A DNA stretch of 64,000 nt from Aliamphritea spongicola (GCA_024347235.1 AP025283.1:2914001-2978000), one strand, 5' to 3'; counted from the stretch's first letter, positions 9,893-20,905 are shown. Notes: generated from the letters alone by a model not told the origin. Translations and numbers: made by a program.

Positions 9893-10167
9893 ATGCAGTC
9901 ATTTTATTTAGGAACAACTCTTGATCATTCGCTGGCGCAAACAACAGGACTTTTTATCGTCCGTCTCTATCAGGACCTGGTAGGCGACTGGGTGCTCAGC
10001 GAGTCCTGGGGCAACTCTTTGAGCCAGGATAATGCCTTCAATCACACGGTATATCACTGTTATCACGAAGCCCGGCACCGCTTACGGAAATCGGCCGTGA
10101 GAAAAAGCAGCTCGGCTTTAAGAAAACCGTGGCCAAAGAACAACAGATCGAACTGGATTTCGGTTAA
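9893..10167 (+). CDS. Small stand-alone WGR domain protein, frameshifted
   Basis: About 91 residues make up one WGR-type domain: LFIVRLYQDLVGDWVLSESWG, then a central loop, then HCYHEARHALTEIGREKKQ-like, ending QQIELDFG at the TAA 10165-10167. The signature tripeptide is WGN here rather than WGR. WGR domains bind DNA ends or nucleic acid in PARPs and ligase-like proteins; small single-domain versions in bacteria have no settled function. The reading frame shifts near 10080 (GGCACCGC), after which the normal C-terminal helix appears. The start ATG 9893 is chosen because the domain begins immediately after it. It sits between divergent pdxB and trpB. Confidence 0.72.
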
Positions 10168-10377
10168 TCGTAACCCTACCCCTTTTGCCAATTTCTTTCA
10201 CCTTCCAGCCTTCGACTTCCGTCTGTTTTCTTTACCCTGCCTATTAGACTAATGGCGAACAGTCTCCACCACGCTTAATCCCTATAGTTCATCTTTTGCT
10301 ATGCATATAACAAAGCAGCAGCAACAGCCTTTTAACGGCAACCGCTGCCTGCCCCTGCAAGAACCAGGAGAGGTACC

Positions 10378-11578
10378 ATGAGTCAGTTCAATTTTGCGCC
10401 AATGCCCGATGCCGAAGGCTACTTTGGAGAATACGGCGGACAGATTATTCCCCGGAACTGAAAGCCATTATGGATGAGATCAATCAGGCCTATGAAGAGA
10501 TCCGTCATACCGAGGCATTTCAAAATGAACTGATGCAGCTGTTTCAGGATTACGTAGGCCGCCCAAGTCCGGTTTATCACGCCAAACGGTTAAGCGATCA
10601 GCTCGGCGGTGCGCAAATTTTCCTGAAAAGGGAAGACCTGAACCACACCGGTGCCCACAAGATCAACCACTGCCTGGGCGAAGCTCTGCTGGCAAAATAT
10701 ATGGGTAAAACCAAGGTCATTGCTGAAACCGGTGCCGGCCAGCACGGTGTTGCCCTGGCAACCGCCTGTGCCCTGGTGGGTATCCCCTGTGAGATTCACA
10801 TGGGTCAGGTAGACATTGAAAAAGAACACCCCAACGTTACCAAGATGAAAATCCTTGGCTGCAACCTGATTCCGGTTACCCGCGGAACCGCCACCTTAAA
10901 AGATGCAGTCGACAGTGCCTTTGAGGAATACCTGAAAGACCCGGTGAACTCTATCTATGCCATTGGCTCCGTGGTTGGCCCGCACCCGTTCCCGAAAATG
11001 GTCCGTGACTTCCAGAGTATTATTGGCCGGGAAGCCCGCCAGCAGTTTCAGGATAAATTTAACAAGCACCCGGATTACATCACCGCCTGTGTCGGCGGTG
11101 GTTCTAATGCTATGGGGCTGTTTACGGCATTTCTGGAAGACGACGATGTTCGCATCGTCGGTGTAGAACCGGCCGGTAAAGGCCTCAGCACGCCGGATCA
11201 CTCAGCCACCCTGACCCTGGGTTCACCGGGCGAGATTCATGGTTTCAAGTGCTATGTCCTGCAGGATGATAAGGGCCAGCCACTGCCGGTTCACTCCATT
11301 GCATCCGGCCTGACTATCCGGGCGTTGGGCCGCAGCACTGCTACCTGAAAGATATCGAACGGGTACAGTACGAATCCGTCACCGACGAGGAATGCCTGAA
11401 CGCCTTCATGACCCTCTCCCGTGTTGAAGGCATTATCCCTGCACTGGAAAGCGCCCACGCGGTCGCCTGGGCCATGCGCATGGCACCACAACTGGATCAG
11501 AACCAGACCATCCTGGTGAACCTGTCCGGCCGGGGCGATAAAGACGCCGACTACGTCGCGGATAAACTTGGGCTGTAA
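10378..11578 (+). CDS. trpB: Tryptophan synthase beta chain (solitary TrpB), frameshifted
   Basis: This PLP enzyme joins indole and serine to make tryptophan. Clear family marks are GYFGEYGGQ near the N-terminus, [20 protein letters not shown] with the PLP lysine, [27 protein letters not shown], the phosphate loop [10 protein letters not shown], and NLSGRGDKD at the C-terminus. The length of about 399 residues is normal. ATG 10378 follows a strong AGGAGAGG. The frame changes near 10455 and near 11315. No trpA, trpC or trpF lies in the window, so this is a detached copy. Some positions differ from operon-encoded TrpB ([15 protein letters not shown] in place of the usual MGAxDxxRQxxNV), so it may be a second TrpB with a salvage role. 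Confidence 0.88.
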
Positions 11579-11606
11579 GCACTGAAGTTGCTTTAGTCAC
11601 AACACG

Positions 11607-11652
11607 AAAGGATCAGATCTTATTGATTGAAACGATACAGATCTGATTCTTT
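11607..11652 (+). terminator. Terminator of trpB
   Basis: AAAGGATCAGATCT pairs with AGATCTGATTCTTT (one wobble) across an 18-base loop, followed by pyrimidine-rich sequence, starting 28 bases after the trpB stop. Confidence 0.7.
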
Positions 11653-11773
11653 CTCTCTCCGAAAATCATTCTGCGAACAAATCCGCTACGCACCTCTCCA
11701 GAAAGCTGCCCCTCTGCTTCTTCACTGAAATAAGCAATCAAAACAACCGCCAGCATTAACAACACCATTAATT

Positions 11774-11793
11774 TCTTAACACTTTTTAATGCC
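11774..11793 (+). promoter_or_regulatory. Candidate response-regulator box, copy 1
   Basis: TCTTAACACTTTTTAATGCC lies 58 bases before the first gene of the efflux operon. The identical 20-mer occurs again at 19538-19557 before the cytochrome b561 gene. It contains two TTAA half-sites spaced 10 bp apart, the arrangement expected for an OmpR/PhoB-type regulator dimer and close to PmrA-type TTAA boxes. The operon encodes such a regulator. Confidence 0.6.
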
Positions 11794-11851
11794 CGCCTGC
11801 ATACCCTTGGCTCTCAGTTATCACGACGCACTAACTGCAGCGGCTTAAATC

Positions 11852-13203
11852 ATGCTACGACCCATATTCAAACTTCCGGCTTTGAGCATCATTCTGATGC
11901 TTTCAGGATGCACAGCTTTGGACGGCACACGGTTTGCTGAACAGTCCTCAGAATCGCTGAACAGCATCAGCGAATGGCAACAACAGATACCCTCCGCCTC
12001 CCGAAAAGCCTATCTGACAGACCTGATTCATTCAGAAGCTTTACAGACACTTATTCGACAGGGACTAAGGAACAACCCGGGGCTGCAGCAAACCGCGCTG
12101 GCCATCAAAATAGCCCGTGAAAATGTCACGGATGTCAGAGGTGACCGGCTGCCGCAGGCCAGCCTCAGCGTTTCGCAAAACAACAGCGAAGGCAGCGATA
12201 CGGTTTATCAAGGCAGTCTGGATGTCAGCTGGACACTGGACTGGCTGCAGAAACTGCAGGACGGTGTGAATGTCAGTGAAGCCAGCCTGGCCAACAGCAT
12301 CGCCGCGGACCGGTATGCACGCGATCTGCTTGCCGCCACCATCGCGGATACCTGGCTTCAGCTGATCCGGCAAACCCGGCTTACTGAAATAGAACAGAAC
12401 CGGCTCAGCGTACTGGAACAAAACGAGCAAACCATTGTGGAGCGCTACCGCAAAGGTCTGGACGAACTGACTGATCTGGATTCTGCACGCAGCCAGAGCG
12501 CCTCATCAAGAGCAACACTGGCAGCCTACACAGAAAACTATGAAGCATTGCAACGCTCAATGGCAGTCCTGCTGGGCGACACCAGTTACCGAAAAACAAA
12601 CCGCATCAATTTCCCCGGGTTGAGATACCACTGGCCTCAATGCCCGCTCAGGATCTCGGCCGGCGGCCTGATCTGCAGCAGGCATACCTGAATATCCGGA
12701 TCGCGGATCTGAACAGCGCCATTGCTTATAAAGCGTTACTGCCAAGCCTGTCACTGAACCTGTCCCTCTCCCAGAGTGATGCAAGCTTTCGGAATGCACT
12801 ATTCACCAGCCCCGCATGGGGATTACTGAACCGGATCACTGCCCCTGTTTCAGGGCCGCAAACTGCGCGCGCAGGCCCGTCAGGCTGACCTGACCGCCGA
12901 GCAAGTCTACTGGGCTTATCAGGAAAAGCTGTTGACTGCGGTGAAAGAAGTTGAAGACGCCATGGGGCAGGAACATGCACTGACCGCCCGACAGGCACAT
13001 ATCAGTGACGCACTGACAAACGCCGAGCGCAGCTTTGAGACTTATCAGACAAAGTATCGCCAGGGCCTGGTGTCATTTCTCGATCTGTTAACAGTTCAGA
13101 CACAAACCTTCGATCTGCAGGTGCAAAAGCCAAGCTGACTTACGCACGCTTAACCAACCGTATAACTCTGGGACTGGCATTAGGACTGGGAGTGGAATCA
13201 TGA
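11852..13203 (+). CDS. Outer membrane efflux lipoprotein (NodT/TolC-type), frameshifted
   Basis: The roughly 450-residue channel protein of a tripartite pump starts with a signal peptide and lipobox (IILMLSGC), so it is lipid-anchored like OprM. Two TolC repeats follow: the first with RQGLRNNPGLQQTALAIKIA and RYRKGLDELTDLDSARSQ, the second with DLGRRPDLQQAYLNIRIADL and KYRQGLVSFLDLLTVQTQTF. Frame changes are needed near 12600-12640, 12850 and 13130, each restoring family sequence (for instance PVFQGRKLRAQARQADL). Its TGA overlaps the ATG of the adaptor gene by two bases, so translation is coupled. The duplicated 20-bp box upstream suggests control by the response regulator encoded two genes further on. 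Confidence 0.9.
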
Positions 13204-14396
13204 AAAACACTTAAGAAACAACTGGTAGTCACCGGCATTGCCGCAGTATGTGTCCTGGCTGCTTATGCCACAGGTACCAGCTCTAGCGGTAACAGCTTCG
13301 CGCCGCCACCGGCAGATACCAAAACCTATCCGCAGGTCACCACCATTCAGCCAGCAACCGGTAACTTTCCTGCCATTATTCAGGGCTACGGGAAATCACG
13401 CCGGTTCAGAAACTGAATCTGGCTACTCAAGTGAGTGGCAGAGTGACGGAATTGTCTCCCAAGTTCAAAAGCGGAGAGCGACTGCAAGCCGGCGATATCC
13501 TGCTGAAAATTGATGACACTGAATACCGTGAAGCCGTTGCCAATGCGGAATCCTCACTGGCCGCGGCGCAAGTGACACTGTTACAGCAACAACTGAACAG
13601 AACTCAAGCAAAAGCAGAGTGGCAACGCTCAGGGCTGAGCGGATCACCGGACTCAAAACTCGCTCTCTATGAACCTCAGGTCAAAGCCGCACGGGCGGCC
13701 GTTGAACATGCCAGACGCACGCTTGAAAAAGCCAGCGCCGACCTGAACAAAACCGTTATCCGGGTACCATTTAATGCACTGGTCATATCCCGCACAGCTG
13801 AACTTGGCAGTTTTATTCAGTCAGGCACGGAGCTGGCACTCCTGTACGGTACAGACCAGGCAGAACTGACACTGCCTGTCGCAACCAAAGACTGGCGCCT
13901 CCTGCCACCACTGCCTGAGGAGAAAAAGTCCTGGCAAGTCTCATTGTCTGATACTGAATCGGACCAGCAGTGGTCAGGGTATGTGGACCGGATAAACCAG
14001 CATATTGAAAGCAGTACCCGGCAGCGCTCGCTGATCATCCGGCTGGATAACCCGCTGGATCAAAACCCGCCTCTCTATCCAGGCACATTCATTGAAGCAT
14101 CGGTTCCCGGTTTAGCAATGGAAAATGTGTGGCAACTGCCGGCATCAAGCGTGACCCAGAACAATGAGGTCTGGTTCGTTAATGACACCAACACCCTGGC
14201 TAAAACACCCGCAAATATTCGTTTACGCATGGCTGACAAGGTCTACCTGGTTCCGGCTGATGCCACTACCACGCCACGTATCGTCACATTGCCACTGGCC
14301 AGCTATTTACCGGGTATGAGGGTTGAAGCCCAAATGCCCTCCGGCGAACCCGGTGCTTTAGCTCACACTGACGCCCCTTCCGGGAGAAACCAATGA
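13200..14396 (+). CDS. RND efflux periplasmic adaptor (membrane fusion protein), frameshifted
   Basis: About 399 residues. A signal anchor (LVVTGIAAVCVLAAYATG) is followed by QVSGRVTELSPKFKSGERLQ, the lipoyl-like biotinyl half-motif, then a coiled-coil hairpin rich in Gln/Ala (around 13560-13760). The second lipoyl half is KTVIRVPFNALVISR, and beta-barrel and membrane-proximal domains follow. Frame changes occur near 13212 (AAAAACACTTAA) and near 13390. The protein links the inner membrane pump to the outer membrane channel. Start ATG and stop TGA both overlap their neighbours (ATGA), typical of a tightly coupled operon. Confidence 0.9.
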
Positions 14397-17300
14397 ATCA
14401 GCTATCCAGAACAGGCATCATCGCCTGGTTCGCCGGTAACAGTGTCGCCTCAAACCTGCTGCTGATCAGCATCATTCTGTTAGGCCTGTTATCGATCGAC
14501 AACTTACGCAAGGAAGCTTTTCCCCCTGGCCCGTCGATTCAGTCACTGTCTCTGTTACTTACGACAGCGGTGATGCCAGCCAGACCGAAGAAGGCATTGC
14601 GTTAAAGGTCGAAGAAGCAGTCGCCAGCCTTAGCGGTATCAAACGGGTCACCTCGGTATCAGACGCCAATACCTCTACTGTCACCATTGAAGGCGTCAGC
14701 GGCTATGATCTGGACATTCTTTGCGGGATGTCAAAAGCAAAGTCGATGCCATCTACAACTTCCCGGCCGACGCCGAAAACCCGGTCATCGAAAAGCAGGC
14801 ACTCAAAGAACACGCCTATTCAGTGAAAATTTACGGCGATACCGACCGTCAAACCCTGCAGACACTGGCCGAACGCATCAAGATCGACCTGCTGGCCCAA
14901 AGCCAGATCAGCAACGTGGATATCAAAGGTAAAGCGGAAAAGCTGTTGTCTGTCGAAATCGACGAAGCCAAGTTAGAGTCCTACGGCCTGACCCTTTCAG
15001 ATGTTCAGACGGCAATCAATGCGGAATCAAGCTCAGCCCTGTCCACCAGCCTGCGCAGTGAAGATCAGATTGTGCGCCTGAAAGTAGCCCGGCAGGCTTA
15101 TTATGCTGAACAGTTTGCCCAGATTCCGGTCATCACCGATCCTTCAGGAACAGTCATCAGGCTTGGCGATATCAGTCGGATTGAAGATGGTTTCACCGAT
15201 CAGACCTACACACTGGCCCGCTATAACGGCATGAACGGTATCGGGCTTGAAATGACCGTCAATGAAACCGGCGATGTTATCAAACTGGTGGAAGAAGCAG
15301 ACAAAGTCATTAAAAATGGCAAACCTCTGCGGCACTGCCGGATAATGTTTCCGTGGTAACCTGGAACGACGGCAGCACACTGATCAAAGACCGGCTCTCA
15401 CTGCTCATTAAAAACGCCCTGTCCGGTATTGCTCTGGTCTTTGTGGTTCTGGCGCTGTTTCTCAATCTGCGGGTGGCTCTGTGGGTGGTTGCCGGCCTGC
15501 CATTTATTTTCTGCGGCACCCTGTTCTTCATGTCGGAACCGTTCACTGGCATGTCGATTAATGAGATGACCACCTTTGGTTTCATTCTTGCACTGGGCAT
15601 CGTGGTGGACGATGCCGTGGTGGTTGGCGAGAGCATTTATACAGAACGGCGAATCAAAGGCGATACGCTGGCCAATACCATCGCCGGTACTAAGCGCGTT
15701 GCCGTCCCCACAATTTTCGGTGTCCTGACCACTGTTGCGGTATTTGTGGCTCTGGCAAACATCGAGGGCGGTATGGGACAGGTATATAGTCAGTTTGCGG
15801 TAATCGTAACCATCTGTTTACTGCTCTCGGTGGTGGAGTCCAAACTGATTCTTCCGGCACATCTGGCAAACCTGAACACACACCGCAAAATCGGTTCCGG
15901 CTGGAAGGATTGCTGGGCACGTATTCAGCACCGATGCGACGCCGGGCTTATGTGGGTAACTGAAAAGTTATACGCTCCGTTGATCAGGCAGGTTATTCAG
16001 TTTCGTTATGCCGCTGTATTAGCCGCCATTGCCATTTTCACTTTCGTGCTTGCCATGCCCTTTAACGGCAGTGTTCGCATTGGCTTCTTTCCGGATATTC
16101 CGGGGCAACCATCTCCGCCGGTCTGACCATGCAAAATGATGCCAGCTTTGGCCTTACCCGGAAAAACCTGCTAATTCTGGAACACCTGGCATTAAAAGCG
16201 GATCAGAACCTTTCCGGACCCGATAACACCTCTGCTATTGGCACGGTTGAGATCATTGCCAGCGGCGACTTTTCCGGTTCAGTTACCGTTGAACTGAACG
16301 ATTCGGCAACTTACTCAATTAATGAATTCACCCGCGAATGGAAATCCCTGACCGGTAGCCTTGAAGGCGTTAAATCGCTGGATATTCGCTCGGGCTTTGG
16401 TGGCGGCAATGAATTTAAAGTCGAACTGAAGGCCTGGGACAGCCAAACGCTGGCGCTTGCCGGTGAAGAATTTTTAACGGCACTGTCGCAAATAAATGGC
16501 GTACAGGGGATCGATAATAATTTCAGCAGCGGCCAGAACCAGCTGAAATTCAGCCTGACCCAACAGGGCTATGCACTGGGGTTACAACCGCGGACCTTTC
16601 CCGGCAGGTGCTCCAGGCTTTTGGCGGTGAAGTGGTCCAGCAGTATCAGCGGGGAAAGACGAGATTAAAGTCCGCATCCGCTATCCTGAATCTGCACGCC
16701 GTGATGTCAGCGACATTCTCAATGCAAAAGTCCGTCTGCCCGACGGATCGGTGGTGCCTCTTCAGATCGTCGCTTCAGTCACCGAAGAATATCAGCAAAC
16801 TGAAAGAACCCGTATCGGTGGCCTGCAGGCTTACTATGTCAGCGCCAGTGTCGATAAAACAATTTTATCGCCCACAGAGCTTGTTCAACAGCTGCAGGAA
16901 ACCCTTGTCCCAACACTTCTACAACGCTATCCGGATCTGGATATCCATTTTGCCGGCGAAGCAGAAGAACAGGCTGAAACCGCCGGATCGATGATAGAGC
17001 TGTTTATCATCGCCATGATGGCCGTCTACATCCTGCTGGCTGTTCCCCTGCGCTCCTATTTTCAGCCTCTGATCATTATGACAGCCATTCCGTTTGGTCT
17101 GGTGGGCGCCATTCTGGGCCACTGGTTTAACGATATGATGCTGAGTGTACTGTCATTCAACGGTATCGTTGCGCTGAGCGGTGTGGTGGTCAATGACAGT
17201 CTGCTGCTGGTCTCCCGTTTTAATGAAAACCGCAAACAGGATATCCCTTACCGCGAAGCCATCATTGAAGCCTGCACCGGCCGCATCAGGCCCGTATTGC

Positions 17301-17536
17301 TGACGTCCCTGACCACCTTTGCCGGGCTTGCGCCTCTGCTGAGCGAAACCTCGACTCAGGCGCAATTCATTATCCCGGCAGCCGCATCTCTGGGGTACGG
17401 CATTTTATTTGCCACCGTCATTACGTTGATAATTATTCCGGCAATGCTCATGATTCAGTATGACGTGAAAATGCTGTTCAGCTCACAGACAAATGTGTCT
17501 GAAACAAACGCTTACCCCGAGGATTCCGGATGCTGA
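14393..17536 (+). CDS. RND efflux transporter permease (AcrB/HAE-type), frameshifted
   Basis: The inner membrane pump has about 1047 residues, the full RND length. The first transmembrane helix reads NSVASNLLLISIILLGLL. Two periplasmic porter regions are visible, then LRVALWVVAGLPFIFCGTLF and the TM4 segment TFGFILALGIVVDDAVVVGE, which holds the proton-relay acidic pair (DD). The second half repeats the layout: TAIPFGLVGAILGHWF, FNGIVALSGVVVNDSLL and RIRPVLLTSLTTFAGLAPLL. The substrate cannot be read from sequence; the family ranges from drugs to lipids. Frame changes occur near 14540, 14715, 15330, 16105 and 16590. The stop overlaps the start of the response regulator gene by seven bases. 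Confidence 0.92.
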
Positions 17537-18203
17537 ATGTACTACTGGCAGAAGATGATCGTGACCTGGCACTGGCTGTAATCGACCATCTGGAAATCGA
17601 GAACATCATCTGTGACTACGCCGCCAATGGCGTGGAAGGCGCAGCACTGATCGCACAAAACCGCTATGACGTACTGATTCTGGATATCAATATGCCAGGC
17701 ATGGACGGACTGTCCCTGTGCGAAAAGATACGTTCCGACAGCAATGACACGCCAATTCTGATGCTGACCGCCCGGGATGCCCTGGCGAATAAAATTGAAG
17801 GATTTAACGCCGGTACCGACGACTACATGATCAAACCCTTCGAAATTGAAGAGTTGATTGTACGCCTGCATGCCCTGTCCAAAAGACGCAGCGGTCAGGT
17901 ATCAGTTATTCAGACCGGCCCCCTGCAACTGGACCTGCACAACCGCAGCGCAAGCATACACAATGCACCGGTCAAACTGAGCCCGACCGGTTTCAAACTG
18001 CTTGAGGTACTCATGCGGGCCAGCCCTCATCCGGTGTCTCACGCAGATCTGATCATGAAAGTCTGGGGGATGACTTACCCGACAGCAATAAACTGCGTGT
18101 TCACATTCACAATTTACGTAAGGCCCTGGAAGCAGGTAATGCCGGAGATATGCTGAGAACAGCAACCGGGATCGGCTTTTTCATTACCACTGAACACAGC
18201 TAA
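17530..18203 (+). CDS. OmpR-family response regulator of the efflux operon, frameshifted
   Basis: About 224 residues. The receiver domain has the acidic pair in LLAEDDRD, the phosphoacceptor in DVLILDINMPGMDG, the Thr in LMLTARDA and the Lys in DDYMIKPF. The C-terminal winged helix has KLSPTGFKLLEVLMRASPHP and, after a frame change near 18070, DSNKLRVHIHNLRKALEAG and TATGIGFFIT. It is cotranscribed with the pump and the kinase gene and is the obvious candidate to bind the duplicated TTAA-N6-TTAA box. The PmrA/QseB-like look of that box agrees with the regulator's class, but the link is an inference. Confidence 0.92.
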
Positions 18204-18218
18204 CACAAGGGTATATCC

Positions 18219-19478
18219 ATGCAGCAAACCAAAAGTCTGAAGTCGTATATTCTGTTCCGGATAATCCTGCTGGCGATCTGTATGTCCGCATTACTGACTT
18301 ACCAGAGTACGCAGTATTTTCTACAAGGCTTTGACTCAGTGCAGGAATCCCAGATGCAGCAGGCGGCAGAGCTATTACCAAAGGAGAACACGCCACTACC
18401 ACTGACTTCAGGTATCACGTAACAGACCGCTGGGAACATGTGCCTGATAACATCAAAAACATTTTTCCCACCCCGCCGGAAAACCATCGGCAGCTGCAGG
18501 TACATTTTGAAAACTGGTGGTATTTCGCGCCGCCAGAAAAATCATACTCCCTGATGTCATTGCTGAATAAAGATGGCGAATTACGCTACGTTTCAAAAAT
18601 CATGGTCACATCCACAATGACGAAAACTGCACATCATGAAGGGCTGGACCCCATGGTGATCATTGCTTTATGGGGGCTGGGATCATTAGCAGTGTTTATC
18701 TTTGTGATCTACCGGATGCTGAATAACCTCACCCACCCGGTACAGTCAATCTATACATGGGCCAAACAGCTGAACCTGAAAAGCGCCAGTAAATCCCCGC
18801 CGGACTTTCAGTATGATGAACTGAATCAGCTGGCGAACATCATTCATGGCAGTATTCAGAATGTGGGGCGCACACTCGAGAGAAAAAGAGTTTCTGGGCT
18901 TTGCCAGCCATGAACTGCGCACCCCCATCGCAACCCTCAGAAGTAATGCCACCCTGCTGGACAAAATAAGCACCTCCCCATCCCCCAAAGAACGGGAGGT
19001 ACGGGACCGGATTCTCCGTGCCAGCCTGACCATGAAAGGCATTACCGAAACACTGCTCTGGTTGAACAGAGACAGTCAGGAAGCCCTTGAAACCAGTGAC
19101 GTACATATTGAAGAAATTCTGAAACAGATAACCGGTGAGCTTGAATACCTGCTGGCCGGTAAAGATGTAAACGTAACCGTTCAGACTCAGCCCACGGTGA
19201 TGCAACTCCCTGAAGCAGCCTTCCGTATTCTGATCACGAATATCATCCGTAATGCCTTTCAACACACCATTCATGGGCAGATTCAGATCATTCAGGACGG
19301 CAACAGCATCCGGGTAAGCAATACATTGCCCGCCAGCCAGAGCAAGACCCAGACAACAGGATTCGGACTCGGACTGAAACTGATCCGCCGGCTCGTCAGC
19401 CGCTTTAACTGGGCACTGACAGAACAGGAAAAAGATGCAACCAAGCAGATGACTGTTATCTTCCATCCAAAACAATAA
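18219..19478 (+). CDS. Sensor histidine kinase of the efflux operon, frameshifted
   Basis: About 419 residues. An N-terminal membrane helix (YILFRIILLAICMSALL) is followed by a periplasmic domain of about 110 residues and a second helix (VIIALWGLGSLAVFIFVIY). A HAMP-like linker leads to the phosphoacceptor motif FASHELRTPIA. The ATPase domain has an N box (NIIRNAFQHT) and a G box (TGFGLGLKLI). Frame changes lie near 18395 (CCACTACCACTG) and near 18885 (AGAGAAAAAGAG), both in low-complexity spots. It starts 15 bases after the regulator stop. The periplasmic part (WEHVPDNIKNIFPTPPE, WWYFAPPEKSYS) probably sees the signal; ligand unknown. Confidence 0.9.
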
Positions 19479-19505
19479 TCATCACCCTAACCCTTTCCCC
19501 AATAT

Positions 19506-19529
19506 CAGGGCCGGTATAGTCTGGCCCTG
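19506..19529 (+). terminator. Hairpin after the efflux operon
   Basis: CAGGGCC and GGCCCTG form a perfect 7-bp stem with a 10-base loop, 28 bases after the kinase stop and just before the second regulatory box. The T tract is poor, so termination may be partial. Confidence 0.45.
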
Positions 19530-19537
19530 TTCCAATC

Positions 19538-19557
19538 TCTTAACACTTTTTAATGCC
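19538..19557 (+). promoter_or_regulatory. Candidate response-regulator box, copy 2
   Basis: This is the exact 20-bp copy of the sequence at 11774-11793, here ending 51 bases before the cytochrome b561 start codon. Same sequence, same orientation and nearly the same distance to the start (58 versus 51 bases) argue for shared control. Confidence 0.6.
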
Positions 19558-19608
19558 ATCCGGTTCAAACTCCCACACCAAGTTAAAACAATGGTATTGA
19601 GGTGAACC

Positions 19609-20190
19609 ATGAATAACGATACCCGATCAAAACTGTCCCGCACCACGGTGAGATTACACTGGCTGATAGCCTTTCTGATGATCATGCTGTTAGCCAGCGG
19701 CCTTTATATTTCAACCACAGAAACCTTTGCCCTGATGCCCTGGCATAAATCCTTTGGAGTGCTGGTATTTGGTTTTGCTGTTTTTCGCATTATCTGGCGC
19801 ATCAAACAGGGCTGGCCGGAGCACGTTGGCAACTATTCCCGGATGGAACGCATTCTGTCCAAAGCCACCCACTGGATTTTAATTTCAGGCACGATCATCA
19901 TGCCTGTCAGTGGCTTTATGATGTCAGCGATGGGTGGTTACGGCGTAGCAGCCTTTGGAATAGAGCTGTTCCCGACAAACACCGGCCCCGGTGGTCCGTT
20001 CGATTTTGTGGCAATCAATGAAAATCTGAACAGCATTATGCGTTCTGTACACAGCCTGGCCGGAGACCTGATCCTGATCACAGTGGCCCTTCACACCATC
20101 GGCGCGCTGAAGCATCACCTGATGGATAAAGATGCAACCATCCGCCGGATGCTTGGGGCCGAAACTCATATCAGAAGCACATACGAGTAA
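19609..20190 (+). CDS. Cytochrome b561 family protein
   Basis: The intact 193-residue inner membrane protein has four hydrophobic helices. Likely haem-ligand histidines lie in TVRLHWLIAFLMIMLL, MPWHKSFGVLVFGF, MRSVHSLAGDLILI and VALHTIGALKHHLMD, the spacing of the bacterial CybB/YceJ group. These proteins pass electrons from ubiquinol to periplasmic partners. GAGGTG lies five bases before ATG 19609. It probably has its own promoter carrying box copy 2, and may therefore belong to the same stress response as the efflux pump. The electron acceptor is not apparent. Confidence 0.9.
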   Translation: MNNDTRSKLSRTTVRLHWLIAFLMIMLLASGLYISTTETFALMPWHKSFGVLVFGFAVFRIIWRIKQGWPEHVGNYSRMERILSKATHWILISGTIIMPVSGFMMSAMGGYGVAAFGIELFPTNTGPGGPFDFVAINENLNSIMRSVHSLAGDLILITVALHTIGALKHHLMDKDATIRRMLGAETHIRSTYE

Positions 20191-20246
20191 GCTCCTACAT
20201 GCAGTGAACTCTGCTCAGTCGGACACAACCCAGAAATTCCGGCCAC

Positions 20247-20293
20247 AAAGAGAAAGCGCATCTGCCTGTTACGAGGCGATGCGCTTTCTCTTT
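20247..20293. terminator. Bidirectional terminator between cytochrome b561 and lipoprotein genes
   Basis: AAAGAGAAAGCGCATC pairs with GATGCGCTTTCTCTTT, a perfect 16-bp stem with a 15-base loop. A runs on one side and T runs on the other let it serve both convergent genes. Confidence 0.85.
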
Positions 20294-20314
20294 AAAAATC
20301 GCTTTTAAGAAGAA

Positions 20315-20905
20315 TCAGAAGCTGAAAGTAGGTGGTTCTGTCTCAGTTCCGGTGAACGAGCGCAGGTGCGCATTTTTCTCAATCACCCGGGCAATCATCA
20401 GTTTACAGTTTTCGGCAAAACTGACACCGGCATCCTGACTGGTCACCGCCAGCACATCTTTCAGATGCTCAGTCGTATAAGTCGTGGCGATACCTTTACC
20501 GTGTTCATAATAACTCTTGAACGGCGATTGCTGATTACCCAGATAAAGCTGATCTTGCGCAGCCGACCACTGGTTCAGCTCACTTCTTTCATAATCAGAT
20601 ACCTGACAAACCTCATGAAGGCGGGCATTAATCACCGCCAGACGGCCAGCCAGAATGGCGTTATTCTGTTCCGCTTTAAGAGGATCAGCCTCAATCAGGG
20701 ACGAAGCCGAAGGCTTGGTCACTGATGCTACCGCCGGCTTCTGAGGCGCAACTTTAACCGGTGCTTTTTCAACCGTCGTTGTCTGCGCCTGCACAGGTGT
20801 ATCTGAAGACTCTGCCTGAGATGAAGCTTCAGGCTTTAACAGAGACTGTAACTGGCAACCCGACACCCCAATCGCAGCTACCAACAAAAGAACTCTTTTG
20901 AACAT
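20315..20905 (-). CDS. Hypothetical lipoprotein
   Basis: The intact 196-residue protein starts MFKRVLLLVAAIGVSGCQLQ: a signal peptide with lipobox VSGC at residue 17. Residues 20-70 form a low-complexity Ser/Ala/Pro/Gln linker, followed by a compact C-terminal part with two cysteines (EVCQVSDYERSELNQW and FAENCKLMIARVIEK) that could form a disulfide. I recognise no family. It is a single gene between terminators, with an aromatic-rich end (TFSF). Confidence 0.65.
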   Translation of the reverse strand: MFKRVLLLVAAIGVSGCQLQSLLKPEASSQAESSDTPVQAQTTTVEKAPVKVAPQKPAVASVTKPSASSLIEADPLKAEQNNAILAGRLAVINARLHEVCQVSDYERSELNQWSAAQDQLYLGNQQSPFKSYYEHGKGIATTYTTEHLKDVLAVTSQDAGVSFAENCKLMIARVIEKNAHLRSFTGTETEPPTFSF

